The notes under the pieces were generated by a model, which was not told where the DNA came from, did not search any database, and worked only from the letters and a program-made list of their open reading frames with translations. A stretch of DNA of 14,623 nucleotides from DASZXJ01 sp035545895 (lineage in GTDB: Bacteria; Planctomycetota; Phycisphaerae; Tepidisphaerales; Tepidisphaeraceae). Of the stretch, positions 1-6,730 are shown one piece after another. The stretch is from the NCBI GenBank assembly GCA_035545895.1, contig DASZXJ010000095.1, positions 1-14,623 on the forward strand, in the 5' to 3' direction. The position numbers were made by a program, and so were the translations under genes. How positions within the stretch are numbered: the first letter of the stretch is position 1; every line of letters begins with the position of its first letter.

Positions 1-84
1 GCCATCAAAAATCTCCTCGACTCAAAGGACGTCGAGGAGATGGTTCGCGCGATCGAAGGAAATAACTGGGCGTCGAGGCTTTAG
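1..84 (+). CDS. 3' end of an unidentified gene (partial)
   Basis: Reading frame 1 is open from the first base of the window to a TAG at 82-84 and gives 27 residues, ending in EGNNWASRL. The residue mix (acidic, amphipathic, charged) looks like the C-terminal helix of a soluble protein, but the piece is too short to assign to a family. The stop overlaps by three bases the stop codon (81-83, opposite strand) of the lipoprotein gene to its right, so the two genes converge tail to tail. A perfect 11-bp inverted repeat (11-21 with 31-41) lies inside the frame. The call rests only on an open frame and plausible composition; the frame could be fortuitous. Confidence 0.45.
   Translation, partial: AIKNLLDSKDVEEMVRAIEGNNWASRL
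11..41. repeat. Perfect 11-bp inverted repeat, 9-nt loop
   Basis: ATCTCCTCGAC (11-21) is the exact reverse complement of GTCGAGGAGAT (31-41), separated by nine bases. It would form a strong RNA hairpin. No T-run follows, so it does not look like an intrinsic terminator, and it lies within the apparent reading frame, about 40 bases before the stop. Confidence 0.7.
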
Positions 85-305
85 TCCGCATGATGCTCAG
101 TCACAGTACCGTGGTCGTCTTCGTGAACGACGACTGTTTCATGTTTGTCGCTTTGCTGGCCGGCAATGTAGCCGGCGCCCGCGCCGGCAGCACCTGCCGC
201 TGCAAGCAGGCAACCGCTGACGCCCGTGCAGGTCAGACAGGTCAGCAGCGTTAAGACGACGCCTCGCACGGTGCGAATCGTGATGATGTTTCGTTCATGC
301 GTCAT
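81..305 (-). CDS. Small glycine-rich lipoprotein (74 aa)
   Basis: This predicted outer- or inner-membrane lipoprotein has an unknown role. The protein has a short basic N-terminus, a hydrophobic stretch (about residues 14-30) and a lipobox-like VSGC with the lipidated cysteine at residue 32. An Ala/Gly-rich segment (35-49, AAAGAAGAGAG pattern) resembles a glycine-zipper membrane segment. The tail is polar and rich in His, Asp and Glu, ending HHAD. The ATG at 303-305 is chosen because GGAG (311-314 on the plus strand as CTCC) lies five bases upstream. The frame stays open to 683, but that extension lacks such a signal and overlaps the transferase gene. Small lipoproteins of this composition are common next to envelope genes; the His/acid tail could bind metal, which is a guess. 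Confidence 0.75.
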   Translation of the reverse strand: MTHERNIITIRTVRGVVLTLLTCLTCTGVSGCLLAAAGAAGAGAGYIAGQQSDKHETVVVHEDDHGTVTEHHAD

Positions 306-474
306 GACATCTCCGTTCGTATTACTGCGAGATGGTAGGACCGATTGCCAACAGCTCAGCATCAGGCCAATTGCCTCTTCATATATGCGACTTGCCCGGA
401 GGTGAATTGGAGAACTGGGCGCGCCGCTCCCGAGTTGTTCGAATTGAAACGAACTTTCTTGGAGGATTGGAAGC

Positions 475-1626
475 TCACAGGGCAAATCGTCGAGACCAGC
501 GATAAATCTTCTCGACGGCTGAGATGGCAGTGGCGCGCATTCCGTTCGGCGAGGCTTGGAATGGACCGGGGATGGAGACTTCCTTGCCGCGCAGACCATT
601 TTTGAAATGGTAAACGCCGGGGTTGGATTCAGGATCGATGCCGCCGAGGTCGTAATAGCGCATTCCGCGCTGCTGGGCGGCAAGAATCATTTGCCATTGC
701 AGCAGGTAGGCGGCTTTGTTTTTCAATCCGGCATCAGCGGTGGCGGCGAGCAATGAAACGCCGGTGTCGCCGAGCATGCTCGATAGATGTCCAGCCACCG
801 GCACGCCGTCGGCCTCGGCCAACGCGACCAGATACCCTTCATCGCTGATCATTCTTGCGCGCACATCGCAATAAAATCCGGCTCCGCGTTCAACATTGAA
901 ATGTTTACGCTGGATGAACTGGTTGAACATCTGGCGGAAATGTTCGAAAAGTTCCGGTTCGTTGCCGATCCTGATTTTCAGGTTCTGCCGTTCGGAGTTG
1001 TTCAGGCAATTGCGCCATTTCTGTTCGAGTGCTTTGCGCACCTCGGCAGCGGGACGATTGATGTCCAGCACCAGCGTGCGATAAGGGGGAGGCCAGGGAC
1101 TGTCCTGGAAACCTGAAGCGCGGTAACTGTCGCACACGTCCGCAAAGCGCTCGGGTGGTTCGAGCGGGGGAAGAATTCGCAGCGTGCAGCCGCGGCGATT
1201 GATGTATTCCTCGCGCAGCGCAGCCAGGGAGATATCAAGTGATGCCCGGTCGTCTGAGCGGCCGCGGCGCGTGAGTGGTCCGCCGCCGACATAGGCGATT
1301 CCTGTCTTGAGGATGGGCAGGGTCTTGAGCCTGACTTCCGCCAGCCCGACCAAATCCGAGCCGACTTTGACCGCGACATGTTCGATTTTGGCGTTAAAGG
1401 ATCCTGCCGATACCACGCCGTAGGTCCAACTGTGTCGATAGTTGAAATCCTTGAATTGTGATGCGAGACGATCCCACTCCTGGCGCTCATTGATTTGAAT
1501 CAGCGTCCCTGCCGATGTGGCCGCCCGGGGCCAGGAAGTTCTCTCTATTGCTGTCACGAGGTTTTTGGGACCGTGATGAAGGTAAAGTTCATGGTCGCTC
1601 AATGAGGTCGTACGGCATTGCATCAT
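475..1626 (-). CDS. FemAB/GNAT-like peptidoglycan-bridge or polysaccharide acyltransferase
   Basis: The 383-residue protein resembles the FemAB/FemX family, which uses two GNAT-like folds to transfer aminoacyl or acyl groups to cell-wall or exopolysaccharide precursors. The recognisable part is the C-terminal half: a GHLSSMLGD segment, then a pattern of G-L-K, LLQW, and YYDLGGIDP...NPGVYHFK around residues 280-345, typical of the second GNAT domain. There is no signal peptide, so it should act in the cytoplasm or at the inner membrane face. Two adjacent ATG codons (1624-1626 and 1621-1623) follow a GGAG; the second has the better spacing (6 versus 3 bases), so the true start may be 1623. An operator-like palindrome lies just upstream. 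The exact acceptor cannot be read from the sequence: peptidoglycan bridge and exopolysaccharide decoration are both possible. Confidence 0.8.
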   Translation of the reverse strand: MMQCRTTSLSDHELYLHHGPKNLVTAIERTSWPRAATSAGTLIQINERQEWDRLASQFKDFNYRHSWTYGVVSAGSFNAKIEHVAVKVGSDLVGLAEVRLKTLPILKTGIAYVGGGPLTRRGRSDDRASLDISLAALREEYINRRGCTLRILPPLEPPERFADVCDSYRASGFQDSPWPPPYRTLVLDINRPAAEVRKALEQKWRNCLNNSERQNLKIRIGNEPELFEHFRQMFNQFIQRKHFNVERGAGFYCDVRARMISDEGYLVALAEADGVPVAGHLSSMLGDTGVSLLAATADAGLKNKAAYLLQWQMILAAQQRGMRYYDLGGIDPESNPGVYHFKNGLRGKEVSIPGPFQASPNGMRATAISAVEKIYRWSRRFAL

Positions 1627-2084
1627 AAACTCCGTTACCGGTCAATTCCCCTTTCCCTAGGGGGAATCCTACATTCTCGATCTCGTGTTCATCGACGAAA
1701 TCTACGCGTTGGTTCAGCATCCTGAACTCAGAACGCCTTTTTCCATGATCCGGTAATCCGCGTCATCATGCCTTTTTCCCCTTTGGGCATCGGATTTATC
1801 CTGATCGACGGTAATTAGAGATCGAGCCGAAGGGCCGATAATTCCAAAAAAGCAAAAGGGCGGATTCGCAGCCGCTACATATTGGTGCGTGAACCTCCGG
1901 GCTTAGACGGGTATTCTACACCGCACTTGCCAATGGGGCGTGGCTACCTGACTGATATTGATAAGATGCGGTATCTGGACGTTCGCCCTGTATCAATCCT
2001 GACGATTGTTTTACCTAAGCTGCGGCGGTGCACTCCAAAATAGTCTTCGAGATGAATTTCAGGCGGCGGTCCGCAGGGCCGCGT
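1627..2084. other. Gene-poor 458-bp stretch between minus-strand genes
   Basis: I see no convincing coding region here. The only short frames (for example 1661-1744 on the plus strand) lack a start and a ribosome site. The FemAB-proximal end holds a nested palindrome around CCCTAGGG (1646-1666). The remainder is unstructured to the eye, AT-richer in places (such as 1840-1860), and may contain promoters for the minus-strand FemAB-like gene and the 3' end of the small-lipoprotein transcript. Confidence 0.6.
1646..1666 (-). promoter_or_regulatory. Operator-like palindrome upstream of the FemAB-like gene
   Basis: TTCCCC (1646-1651) and GGGGAA (1661-1666) are inverted arms nine bases apart, and the exact 8-bp palindrome CCCTAGGG (1655-1662) is nested between them. 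The minus-strand reading runs GTAGGATTCCCCCTAGGG and ends about 20 bases before the start codon of the FemAB-like gene. The position and symmetry suggest a dimeric regulator site. No regulator is encoded nearby, so its identity is unknown. Confidence 0.4.
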
Positions 2085-2195
2085 TCACAACCGATGGTTC
2101 GGCAAAATGTAAGGCGTGTTCTTTCCGTGGCAACCCACATTGGCGCTGGCAAACATCGTGAAAAGCAAACTCAGGATAAAAAGTCGCCGAAACAT
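2085..2195 (-). CDS. Small exported peptide or lipoprotein (36 aa)
   Basis: This short frame starts at ATG 2193-2195 and ends at TGA 2085-2087. It begins MFRRLFILSLLFTMF, a compact basic-then-hydrophobic signal sequence, followed by ASANVGCHG. That segment offers a signal-peptidase I site (ASA, residues 16-18) or an imperfect lipobox ending at Cys22 (the -3 residue is Asn, which is unusual). The mature part would be 15-18 residues ending in NHRL. It lies 22 bases downstream of the 105-aa lipoprotein gene on the same strand, so the two probably share a transcript. The ribosome site is weak (AAAGG about nine bases upstream). No family is recognised. The strong signal-sequence character and co-direction support it, but the frame is short. 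Confidence 0.5.
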   Translation of the reverse strand: MFRRLFILSLLFTMFASANVGCHGKNTPYILPNHRL

Positions 2196-2217
2196 GGGGG
2201 CCGCCTTTTGGTTGAGG

Positions 2218-2535
2218 TTAATCCGCCTTATCCCGAAGTTGCCGGCCTTGATCGATCTGTTCCTGTCCCAGCTTTTCCTGAGCGCGGCCTTGCGCCATCA
2301 GCCGGTCGCCTTCAGGATTATCGCCCTGATCCTTGATCGTTTGTCCGCGCGTCTGCAATGCGCGGCCGTCGGCGACATTCTTTTCGCCCTGGCGAATCAT
2401 GATGCCCGCGTCTTCCATGCGCTGGGCGCGCACCATCGTGTGCTGGCCTTCGGTTTCGTTGGTGCAGCCTGAAATGCTTGCCATACCGATGACGGATAAG
2501 ACTGCGATTGCCGCTGTCGTCTGAATTCGATTCAT
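2218..2535 (-). CDS. Small lipoprotein (105 aa)
   Basis: This predicted lipoprotein of unknown role has a signal peptide over residues 1-23 and a lipobox SISGC with the lipidated cysteine at residue 24. The mature part is hydrophilic and likely helical, rich in Gln, Arg, Asp and Glu. It carries a repeating heptad-like pattern (RMEDAGIMIRQGEKNVADG, ALQTRGQTIKDQG, LMAQGRAQEKLGQEQIDQG) in which a G closes each roughly 14-20 residue unit. That suggests a coiled-coil or periplasmic spacer, perhaps attached to the peptidoglycan or outer membrane. AGGAG (2542-2546 on the plus strand as CTCCT) sits six bases upstream of the ATG, a good ribosome site. It heads a short minus-strand unit with the 36-aa peptide. 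Confidence 0.85.
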   Translation of the reverse strand: MNRIQTTAAIAVLSVIGMASISGCTNETEGQHTMVRAQRMEDAGIMIRQGEKNVADGRALQTRGQTIKDQGDNPEGDRLMAQGRAQEKLGQEQIDQGRQLRDKAD

Positions 2536-2560
2536 TTCGTGCTCCTGGACTGGGTTGGAT

Positions 2561-2710
2561 TCAGTGCCTTTTGAAAAACTGCACGGCTCGCTCGTGTTTC
2601 TCCGCCGCGGCCCGGCTGGCGAACGTTCCCAGATTCCGGGCTTTGCCGGTTTTTGGATTCCTTTTTCGGGAGTAAAGCCGGTATTCTCCGTTCTTCAGTT
2701 TGCGGATCAT
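2561..2710 (-). CDS. Small basic protein (49 aa), conserved hypothetical type
   Basis: The protein starts MIRKLKNGEYRLYSRKRN and continues with KTGKARNLGTF, ending AVQFFKRH. It is strongly basic and I recognise this sequence type as a widespread short hypothetical protein in bacteria. The pattern of K-x-G-x-Y-R-L-Y-S, N-P-K-T-G-K and LGTF, followed by an Ala/Glu/Arg helix (AAAEKHERAVQFF), recalls the AP2-like arm-type DNA-binding folds of integrases, which supports nucleic-acid binding as an inference only. The ATG at 2708-2710 is chosen because GAGG lies seven bases upstream; the frame is open further to 2749, but without a better signal. It lies upstream of the 105-aa lipoprotein gene on the same strand, 25 bases away. 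I do not know its function. Confidence 0.8.
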   Translation of the reverse strand: MIRKLKNGEYRLYSRKRNPKTGKARNLGTFASRAAAEKHERAVQFFKRH

Positions 2711-2846
2711 GATTGCACCTCGGTGGATTATTGGAGATCGCGCATTCACCAGCCATCGAGTCGAAGGCGGAAACGTGCATCAGGTTCGGCCCGATTTGCA
2801 GGCGGCATGTTTGCAGTGCAATGCCCGCTGCTGTTAAATCATCTGC

Positions 2847-3746
2847 ATGGCGCTTGAAGTGACTCCCATCGATCGCGTGGCGAACATCGACCGCGACAGT
2901 TTTCAATCCAGATACGCCCGGCAAAGCAGGCCGCTGGTCATTGAAGGACTCAGCCGATTCTGGCCGGCTTATAACAAGTGGACACTCGACTATTTCAAAA
3001 GCGTGTGCGGCGACACCGTCGTGCCGCTTTATGATGGTTCGAAAGCCGATGCCAGCAAAAAGGTGAATGAACCGGCGGCGCGAATGAAGTTCAGCGAATA
3101 TCTGGACCTGATTGCCAGTGGCCCCACTGACCTGCGAATGTTCACGTTCAATGTGGTCGATCATTTGCCCCAGGTTAAAACTGACTTCATCAAGCCGGAC
3201 CTGTGCCGATTTTTCGTGGACCGTTTTCCGATGATGTTTTTTGGCGGGCAGGGATCGAAAGTCTTTTTGCATTATGACATTGATGTACCTCATATCTTTT
3301 TAACGCAGTTTCATGGATCCAAACGAGTGCTGCTGTTTCCGCCGAAGTGCACGCCTCGGCTGTACAAACTTCCGTTAAGCTGGCACGCGATCGAGGATAT
3401 TGACTGGTGGAATCCCGATCTGGAAAAATATCCCGCGCTGCGCGGAGTGAAGGGAATGACGACGATTCTCAAGCATGGCGAGACGCTTTATATGCCGCCT
3501 GGGTGGTGGCATTACATGGAATACATCGAAGGGGGTTTTGCGGTGGCCTTGCGTGCGGTATCACTGCCTTGGCGGATATTTGAGGGGATATGGAATGTAA
3601 CGATTGTGCGGACGGTCGATAATTTGCTTCGCAAACATGTAGGCCGGAAGTGGTTTGATTACAAGGAACGCCGGGCGTATGAAAAATCTAACCAATACGC
3701 CTTGCGTCATGTCTTACCAGAGGCGGACCAGGCTCCGGTCATATAG
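2847..3746 (+). CDS. JmjC/cupin_8-type putative Fe(II)/2-oxoglutarate oxygenase
   Basis: This 299-residue protein has the layout of the cupin_8 (JmjC-like) family, which contains non-haem iron, 2-oxoglutarate-dependent hydroxylases and demethylases of proteins or small molecules. The N-terminus (PLVIEGLSRFWPA, residues 29-41) is the usual lead-in, and the double-stranded beta-helix core follows. The iron triad is visible as H142-x-D144 (FLHYDIDVPHIF) and H222 (PPGWWHYMEY), with K159 a candidate for the 2-oxoglutarate carboxylate. Aromatic residues cluster around the triad. The substrate cannot be read. There is no signal peptide, and no clear ribosome site precedes the ATG. The neighbouring secreted protein and Nudix gene follow 67 bases later and may be co-transcribed. 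The family call is firm; enzymatic activity is inferred from the intact triad. Confidence 0.85.
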   Translation: MALEVTPIDRVANIDRDSFQSRYARQSRPLVIEGLSRFWPAYNKWTLDYFKSVCGDTVVPLYDGSKADASKKVNEPAARMKFSEYLDLIASGPTDLRMFTFNVVDHLPQVKTDFIKPDLCRFFVDRFPMMFFGGQGSKVFLHYDIDVPHIFLTQFHGSKRVLLFPPKCTPRLYKLPLSWHAIEDIDWWNPDLEKYPALRGVKGMTTILKHGETLYMPPGWWHYMEYIEGGFAVALRAVSLPWRIFEGIWNVTIVRTVDNLLRKHVGRKWFDYKERRAYEKSNQYALRHVLPEADQAPVI

Positions 3747-3813
3747 ATATTCCACCTGGCCGTGAGTAAGCTTTGATTGCTTTTTCAGGTGGTTCCAAAC
3801 GAGCGAGGCGAAA

Positions 3814-4362
3814 ATGAAATTTAAGCAATATCTGGCAGCGGGTCTGTTCGCAATGATATTGGCGGCATCGGTTCGCGCGGATGAAATCATCGACAATCCA
3901 CAATATCAATCCTGGGCCAAACACAAGCCCGGTACGTCGGTGACGTTGCAGAGCGATATGGTGGCGGGCACACTGTCACAGTCCCGGCAGACCATGCAGA
4001 CGCTTGTTTCGATCGACGAAAACAATGCCACCGTGCAAATGACCATGGATATGGGTCCCAGCGCTCCGGCGTTGCGCCAAATCTCCCTGATTCCAGCCAA
4101 GGTCGAGAAATCCCGCGAGGGAATCCCCCTGAATTACGCCGGAACACTCAAGGAAATCGGCAAAGAAACGGTTCAGATTGCGGGAAAGTCTTACAATTGT
4201 GTCGTAACTGAATTCACCGGACGCAACGCACAGGGCACCGCGGTGGGCAAATTCTGGCGCACCGTCGAGATTCCGGGCGGCATGGCGAAGATGGAATTGA
4301 CCGTCACCGCCCGAGGCACGCAGAATCTCAAGACCACCGTTCTGACGATGGAACTGAAGTAA
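3814..4362 (+). CDS. Secreted protein of unknown function (182 aa)
   Basis: The first 22 residues form a signal peptide (MKFKQYLAAGLFAMILAASVRA) with a likely cleavage before DEI. The mature part has a W...KPG...V motif near residues 34-43, an AGKSYNCVVTEF motif (123-134) and a PGGMAKMELTV segment (154-164). This resembles a family of planctomycete and verrucomicrobial secreted proteins of beta-sheet character, known to me only as hypothetical. GAGG, five bases before the ATG, supports the start. Its stop TAA (4360-4362) overlaps the ATG of the Nudix gene (4362-4364), so the two genes are translationally coupled. That tie between an exported protein and a cytoplasmic hydrolase is curious but may only reflect compact packing. 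The function is unknown. Confidence 0.8.
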   Translation: MKFKQYLAAGLFAMILAASVRADEIIDNPQYQSWAKHKPGTSVTLQSDMVAGTLSQSRQTMQTLVSIDENNATVQMTMDMGPSAPALRQISLIPAKVEKSREGIPLNYAGTLKEIGKETVQIAGKSYNCVVTEFTGRNAQGTAVGKFWRTVEIPGGMAKMELTVTARGTQNLKTTVLTMELK

Positions 4363-4946
4363 TGACGCCCGCCAGCCAGAAACCCGCGCCCGATGATCCG
4401 CAGGCGTGGAAAGTCCTTGATTCCAAATACATCTCCAAGCGACCCTGGCTTACCGTTCGTCAGGATTGCGTTCAATTGCCCTCGGGCGCGACCATCGACG
4501 AATATTATGTGCTGGAATACTCCGAGTGGATCAATGTGCTGGCGATTACAGACGATGACTACATCGTCATGGTGCGCCAGTATCGTCATCCGCTGCAACA
4601 GGTTTACCTGGAATTGCCCGGCGGGGTCGTGGATGCGTCCGACGTCAATCCCGAAGCTGCCGCCAAGCGCGAACTCCTCGAAGAAACCGGTTACGGCGGC
4701 GGCACTTGGGAGCATTTCATGTCCCTTTCCGCCAATCCCTCCACGCACACCAATCTGACACATAGCTTCCTGGCGCGCAGCGTGGTCAAGCTGCAGGAGC
4801 ATGCTCAGGAACACACAGAAGACCTGCGGACGCATTTGCTGAAACTCGAAGAAGTGCAGCGCATTGTGCTGAATGGCGGAATCATTCAAGCGTTGCATGC
4901 GGCGCCGCTGCTGAAGTATTTTCTTTTGCGCAATACGCTGAAGTAG
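4362..4946 (+). CDS. Nudix hydrolase (ADP-ribose pyrophosphatase type)
   Basis: This 194-residue Nudix protein is expected to hydrolyse a nucleoside diphosphate linked to another moiety, most likely ADP-ribose or a sugar nucleotide, in the cytoplasm. The Nudix helix spans about residues 87-111: a GGVVDAS lead, then RELLEETGY (R103, E104, E107, E108, G110), which carries the metal-binding glutamates. The box is atypical: the usual E five residues after the first G is D94, and eight rather than seven residues separate it from R103. The surrounding pattern (YVLEY, VRQYRHP, LELPGG, NPSTHTN) matches the ADP-ribose pyrophosphatase subgroup. It overlaps the secreted protein gene by one base (TAATG). 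The call is firm at family level; the substrate is inferred. Confidence 0.88.
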   Translation: MTPASQKPAPDDPQAWKVLDSKYISKRPWLTVRQDCVQLPSGATIDEYYVLEYSEWINVLAITDDDYIVMVRQYRHPLQQVYLELPGGVVDASDVNPEAAAKRELLEETGYGGGTWEHFMSLSANPSTHTNLTHSFLARSVVKLQEHAQEHTEDLRTHLLKLEEVQRIVLNGGIIQALHAAPLLKYFLLRNTLK

Positions 4947-4980
4947 ACGTCGGCTCACATATTTACGGCACGGGGGTACG

Positions 4981-5643
4981 ATGAAAGGCTGGACCGATGC
5001 CCGGAATGCGGGGCTGGAATTCCTCCTGATGTTGCGGCAAATTAGCGATTACATGCCAAAGCAAACGTCGAAAGTTGATGTATACATCGCAAAATCCCAG
5101 CCGTTTTCCCGTCCCATTCTGATCAAAATTCGCTCGCTCTTTCACAAGGCCTGTCCAGAGGTCGAGGAAGCAATCAAATGGAACGTTCCATTCTTTCAGT
5201 ACAAAGGAAACCTGGGGATGATGGCGGCATTCAAGCAGCATGTGCGGTGGGGGCTGTGGCGATCGGGTCAACTGAAAAAGCCCGCCGGCGTCAATGTTTC
5301 GATGGGCGGCGACAAATTCACGCGCGTGTCTGAATTGCCGTCTGACCAGGTAATCCTCGATCTAATCAAGCAGGCGATGGAATTAAACGAGAAGGGCATC
5401 AAGTCTTCGCCTCGCCCCGCCAGGCGCCCGGTGCCGAAAACTCCGCCGATTCTCACGGCAGCGCTCAGAAGAAACTCCAAAGCCGCCGCGGGTTTCAAAT
5501 CGCTCGCTCCCAGTCACCGGCGCGAATACATCGAATGGATCAACGAAGCCAAGCAGGAAGAAACCCGCCAGCGCCGAGTTGTCCAAGCCATCCAATGGAT
5601 CGCCCAGGGAAAATCGCGAAACTGGAAATATGAAAAACGATAA
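4981..5643 (+). CDS. DUF1801 plus YdeI/OmpD-associated (OmdA) protein
   Basis: The 220-residue protein has two parts. Residues about 29-140 match the DUF1801 fold (DVYIAKSQPFSRPILIKIRSLF, EEAIKWNVPFFQYKGNLGMMAAFKQHV, typical of this domain and its YdhG relatives). The C-terminal region (about 169-220) has the YdeI/OmdA signature: a hydrophobic lead, SHRREYIEWINEAKQEETRQRR, and GKSRNWKY. The combination is common in bacteria, and its function is not known. A run of basic and proline residues (142-157, SSPRPARRPVPKTPP) links the two. The ATG at 4981 follows a GGGGG run by four bases. The internal ATG at 5053 (MPKQTSKVDVY) is the start usual in the family, so the first 24 residues may be over-extension. 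The gene ends just before a large inverted repeat. Confidence 0.85.
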   Translation: MKGWTDARNAGLEFLLMLRQISDYMPKQTSKVDVYIAKSQPFSRPILIKIRSLFHKACPEVEEAIKWNVPFFQYKGNLGMMAAFKQHVRWGLWRSGQLKKPAGVNVSMGGDKFTRVSELPSDQVILDLIKQAMELNEKGIKSSPRPARRPVPKTPPILTAALRRNSKAAAGFKSLAPSHRREYIEWINEAKQEETRQRRVVQAIQWIAQGKSRNWKYEKR

Positions 5644-5683
5644 GACTGCTGATTCTGGTAATAAATTAGGGCGCAGTTGATTC

Positions 5684-5748
5684 GTTTAGCGCTGCCGCTT
5701 GCGGCGGGCTCCGTTGTCCAAATCCCGCCGCAAGCGGCGGCGCTAAAC
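5684..5748. terminator. Large inverted repeat between convergent genes (paired-hairpin, REP-like)
   Basis: Arms of 25 bases at 5684-5708 and 5724-5748 are reverse complements with one mismatch, separated by a 15-base loop. Each arm also folds on itself: the left arm carries GCCGCTTGCGGC and the right arm GCCGCAAGCGGC. It lies between the stop of the DUF1801-YdeI gene (5643) and the stop of the opposite-strand ferritin gene (5753), so it is well placed to end both transcripts. The nested build resembles REP/BIME elements. No long T-run follows, so factor-independent termination is uncertain. Confidence 0.65.
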
Positions 5749-5752
5749 AGAG

Positions 5753-6211
5753 CTATTCCGTGATTCCCGGGTCCGGCGGATCGATCCCCAGCGCCGTCGC
5801 CAGGTCGGTCAGGTGTTCCTGTTCCTGAACCACGATCTCGCGGAGGACTTCGCTGAGCGCGAATTCGTTCATCGCGTCGGCCTGGCGGATGCGCCGGCGA
5901 TACTGGGCGATGGTCACCTTTTCGTTCTCCAGATCGGCCTTGAGCATCTCCTCGGCCTTCTCGGAAGTCTTCACCGGCTTGGGCGTGGTGGTAGGCATGC
6001 CGCCGAGGTAATCGATCTGGTCCGAAATCTTCAATGCGTGATCGAGTTCTTCGGAGGCATGTTTTTCGAGTTCCTTAGCGATGTTCATGTACTGGGCGCC
6101 TTTGATTACCTTGCTGTACACGACATACGCGATGACTGCCTGGTATTCCCGGGCGAGATCCTCGTTCAAAAGTTCGATCATCTGTTTACGAGTCAATGGT
6201 TTCCCGTCCAT
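5753..6211 (-). CDS. Bacterioferritin-like diiron protein
   Basis: This 152-residue four-helix-bundle protein belongs to the ferritin-like superfamily that binds and oxidises iron. It carries a complete set of diiron ligands at bacterioferritin spacing: E22, E55 and H58 (EELDH), E97, and E130 and H133 (EQEH), with 33 residues between E22 and E55 and between E97 and E130, as in Escherichia coli Bfr. It has no haem-binding methionine at an obvious place that I can verify, so haem content is open. The start is set at the ATG 6209-6211 because GGGAG stands five bases upstream. A TTG further up at 6224-6226 has no such signal and would add five residues. It may serve iron storage or oxidative-stress defence. 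Confidence 0.85.
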   Translation of the reverse strand: MDGKPLTRKQMIELLNEDLAREYQAVIAYVVYSKVIKGAQYMNIAKELEKHASEELDHALKISDQIDYLGGMPTTTPKPVKTSEKAEEMLKADLENEKVTIAQYRRRIRQADAMNEFALSEVLREIVVQEQEHLTDLATALGIDPPDPGITE

Positions 6212-6302
6212 GCTATCTCCCTGCAAGAGTTGGATAGAGCGTATTCAATCGTGCGTCGCAGGGGATCAGGGCGGGACCGATAGCGCGGGCATATGGTTTG
6301 TC

Positions 6303-6692
6303 ATGGCTGAGATACGCACCCGCCGCTGGAACGACCCGGTTGAAGCTGAAGATGGTTCGCGCATCCTGGTTTGCCGCTACCGGCCGCGAGGTGTGAGCAA
6401 GGCGGATGAAACCTGGGACCAGTGGTTGCCAGACTTGGGACCAAGCAAGCAGTTGCACGCGGCCGTCTACGGCAAGAACGGCTCGGAAGGCGTGCCCTGG
6501 TCGGTTTATCGGTCGGCCTATCTCAAGGAAATGCGCGAGCAGCGCGATCTCATTGCCTCTCTTGCTGAAAAGGTATCTCAGGGGCAGACGATTACGCTGT
6601 TGTGCTCCTCGGCCTGCGAGCGCGCGGAGCGATGTCATCGCAGCTTGTTGAAATCCTTAATTGAACAGAAAATTGTCGATGAGGCGCATTAA
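6303..6692 (+). CDS. DUF488 family protein
   Basis: This 129-residue protein belongs to the DUF488 family, small cytoplasmic proteins of unknown biochemical role. Signs are the opening RTRRWNDPVEAEDGSRILVCRYRPRGVSK and the late motif TLLCSSACERAERCHRSLL (residues 98-116), which resembles the family's conserved LL-C/Y-S segment followed by CHR. Its cysteines (C101, C105, C111) and H112 could form a metal site or reactive pair, which I infer only from proximity. The ATG at 6303 is the first sensible start, but no good ribosome site precedes it. The open frame continues upstream into antisense of the ferritin gene, which I reject as coding. The gene is divergent from the ferritin gene and lies 39 bases upstream of the mlaE start. 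Confidence 0.8.
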   Translation: MAEIRTRRWNDPVEAEDGSRILVCRYRPRGVSKADETWDQWLPDLGPSKQLHAAVYGKNGSEGVPWSVYRSAYLKEMREQRDLIASLAEKVSQGQTITLLCSSACERAERCHRSLLKSLIEQKIVDEAH

Positions 6693-6730
6693 CTTGCCAC
6701 GCGTTGGCCTTGTCGTATGATCCCACCAAG

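Noticed and set aside
1661..1744. Plus-strand open stretch that reads sensibly as protein (FIDEIYALVQHPELR)
   Set aside because: No start codon or ribosome site at the beginning and only 28 codons to the stop. It is too short to support as a gene or a remnant.
2028..2472. Two plus-strand open frames opposite the small lipoproteins
   Set aside because: They run antisense to a lipoprotein with a signal peptide, lipobox and good ribosome site, and have none of these themselves.
2532..3293. Minus-strand open frame of 253 codons opposite the JmjC gene
   Set aside because: It overlaps the JmjC gene with its intact HxD...H motif and the small basic protein. There is no ribosome site and no family pattern.
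3752..3792. CCACCTG/CAGGTGG inverted repeat between the JmjC and secreted-protein genes as a terminator
   Set aside because: It has only seven pairs with a 27-base loop and no T-run after it, so it is too weak to call.
4191..4958. Minus-strand open frame of 255 codons opposite the Nudix gene
   Set aside because: Complementary to a well-supported Nudix gene. The product is Cys/His/Gln-rich and shows no domain.
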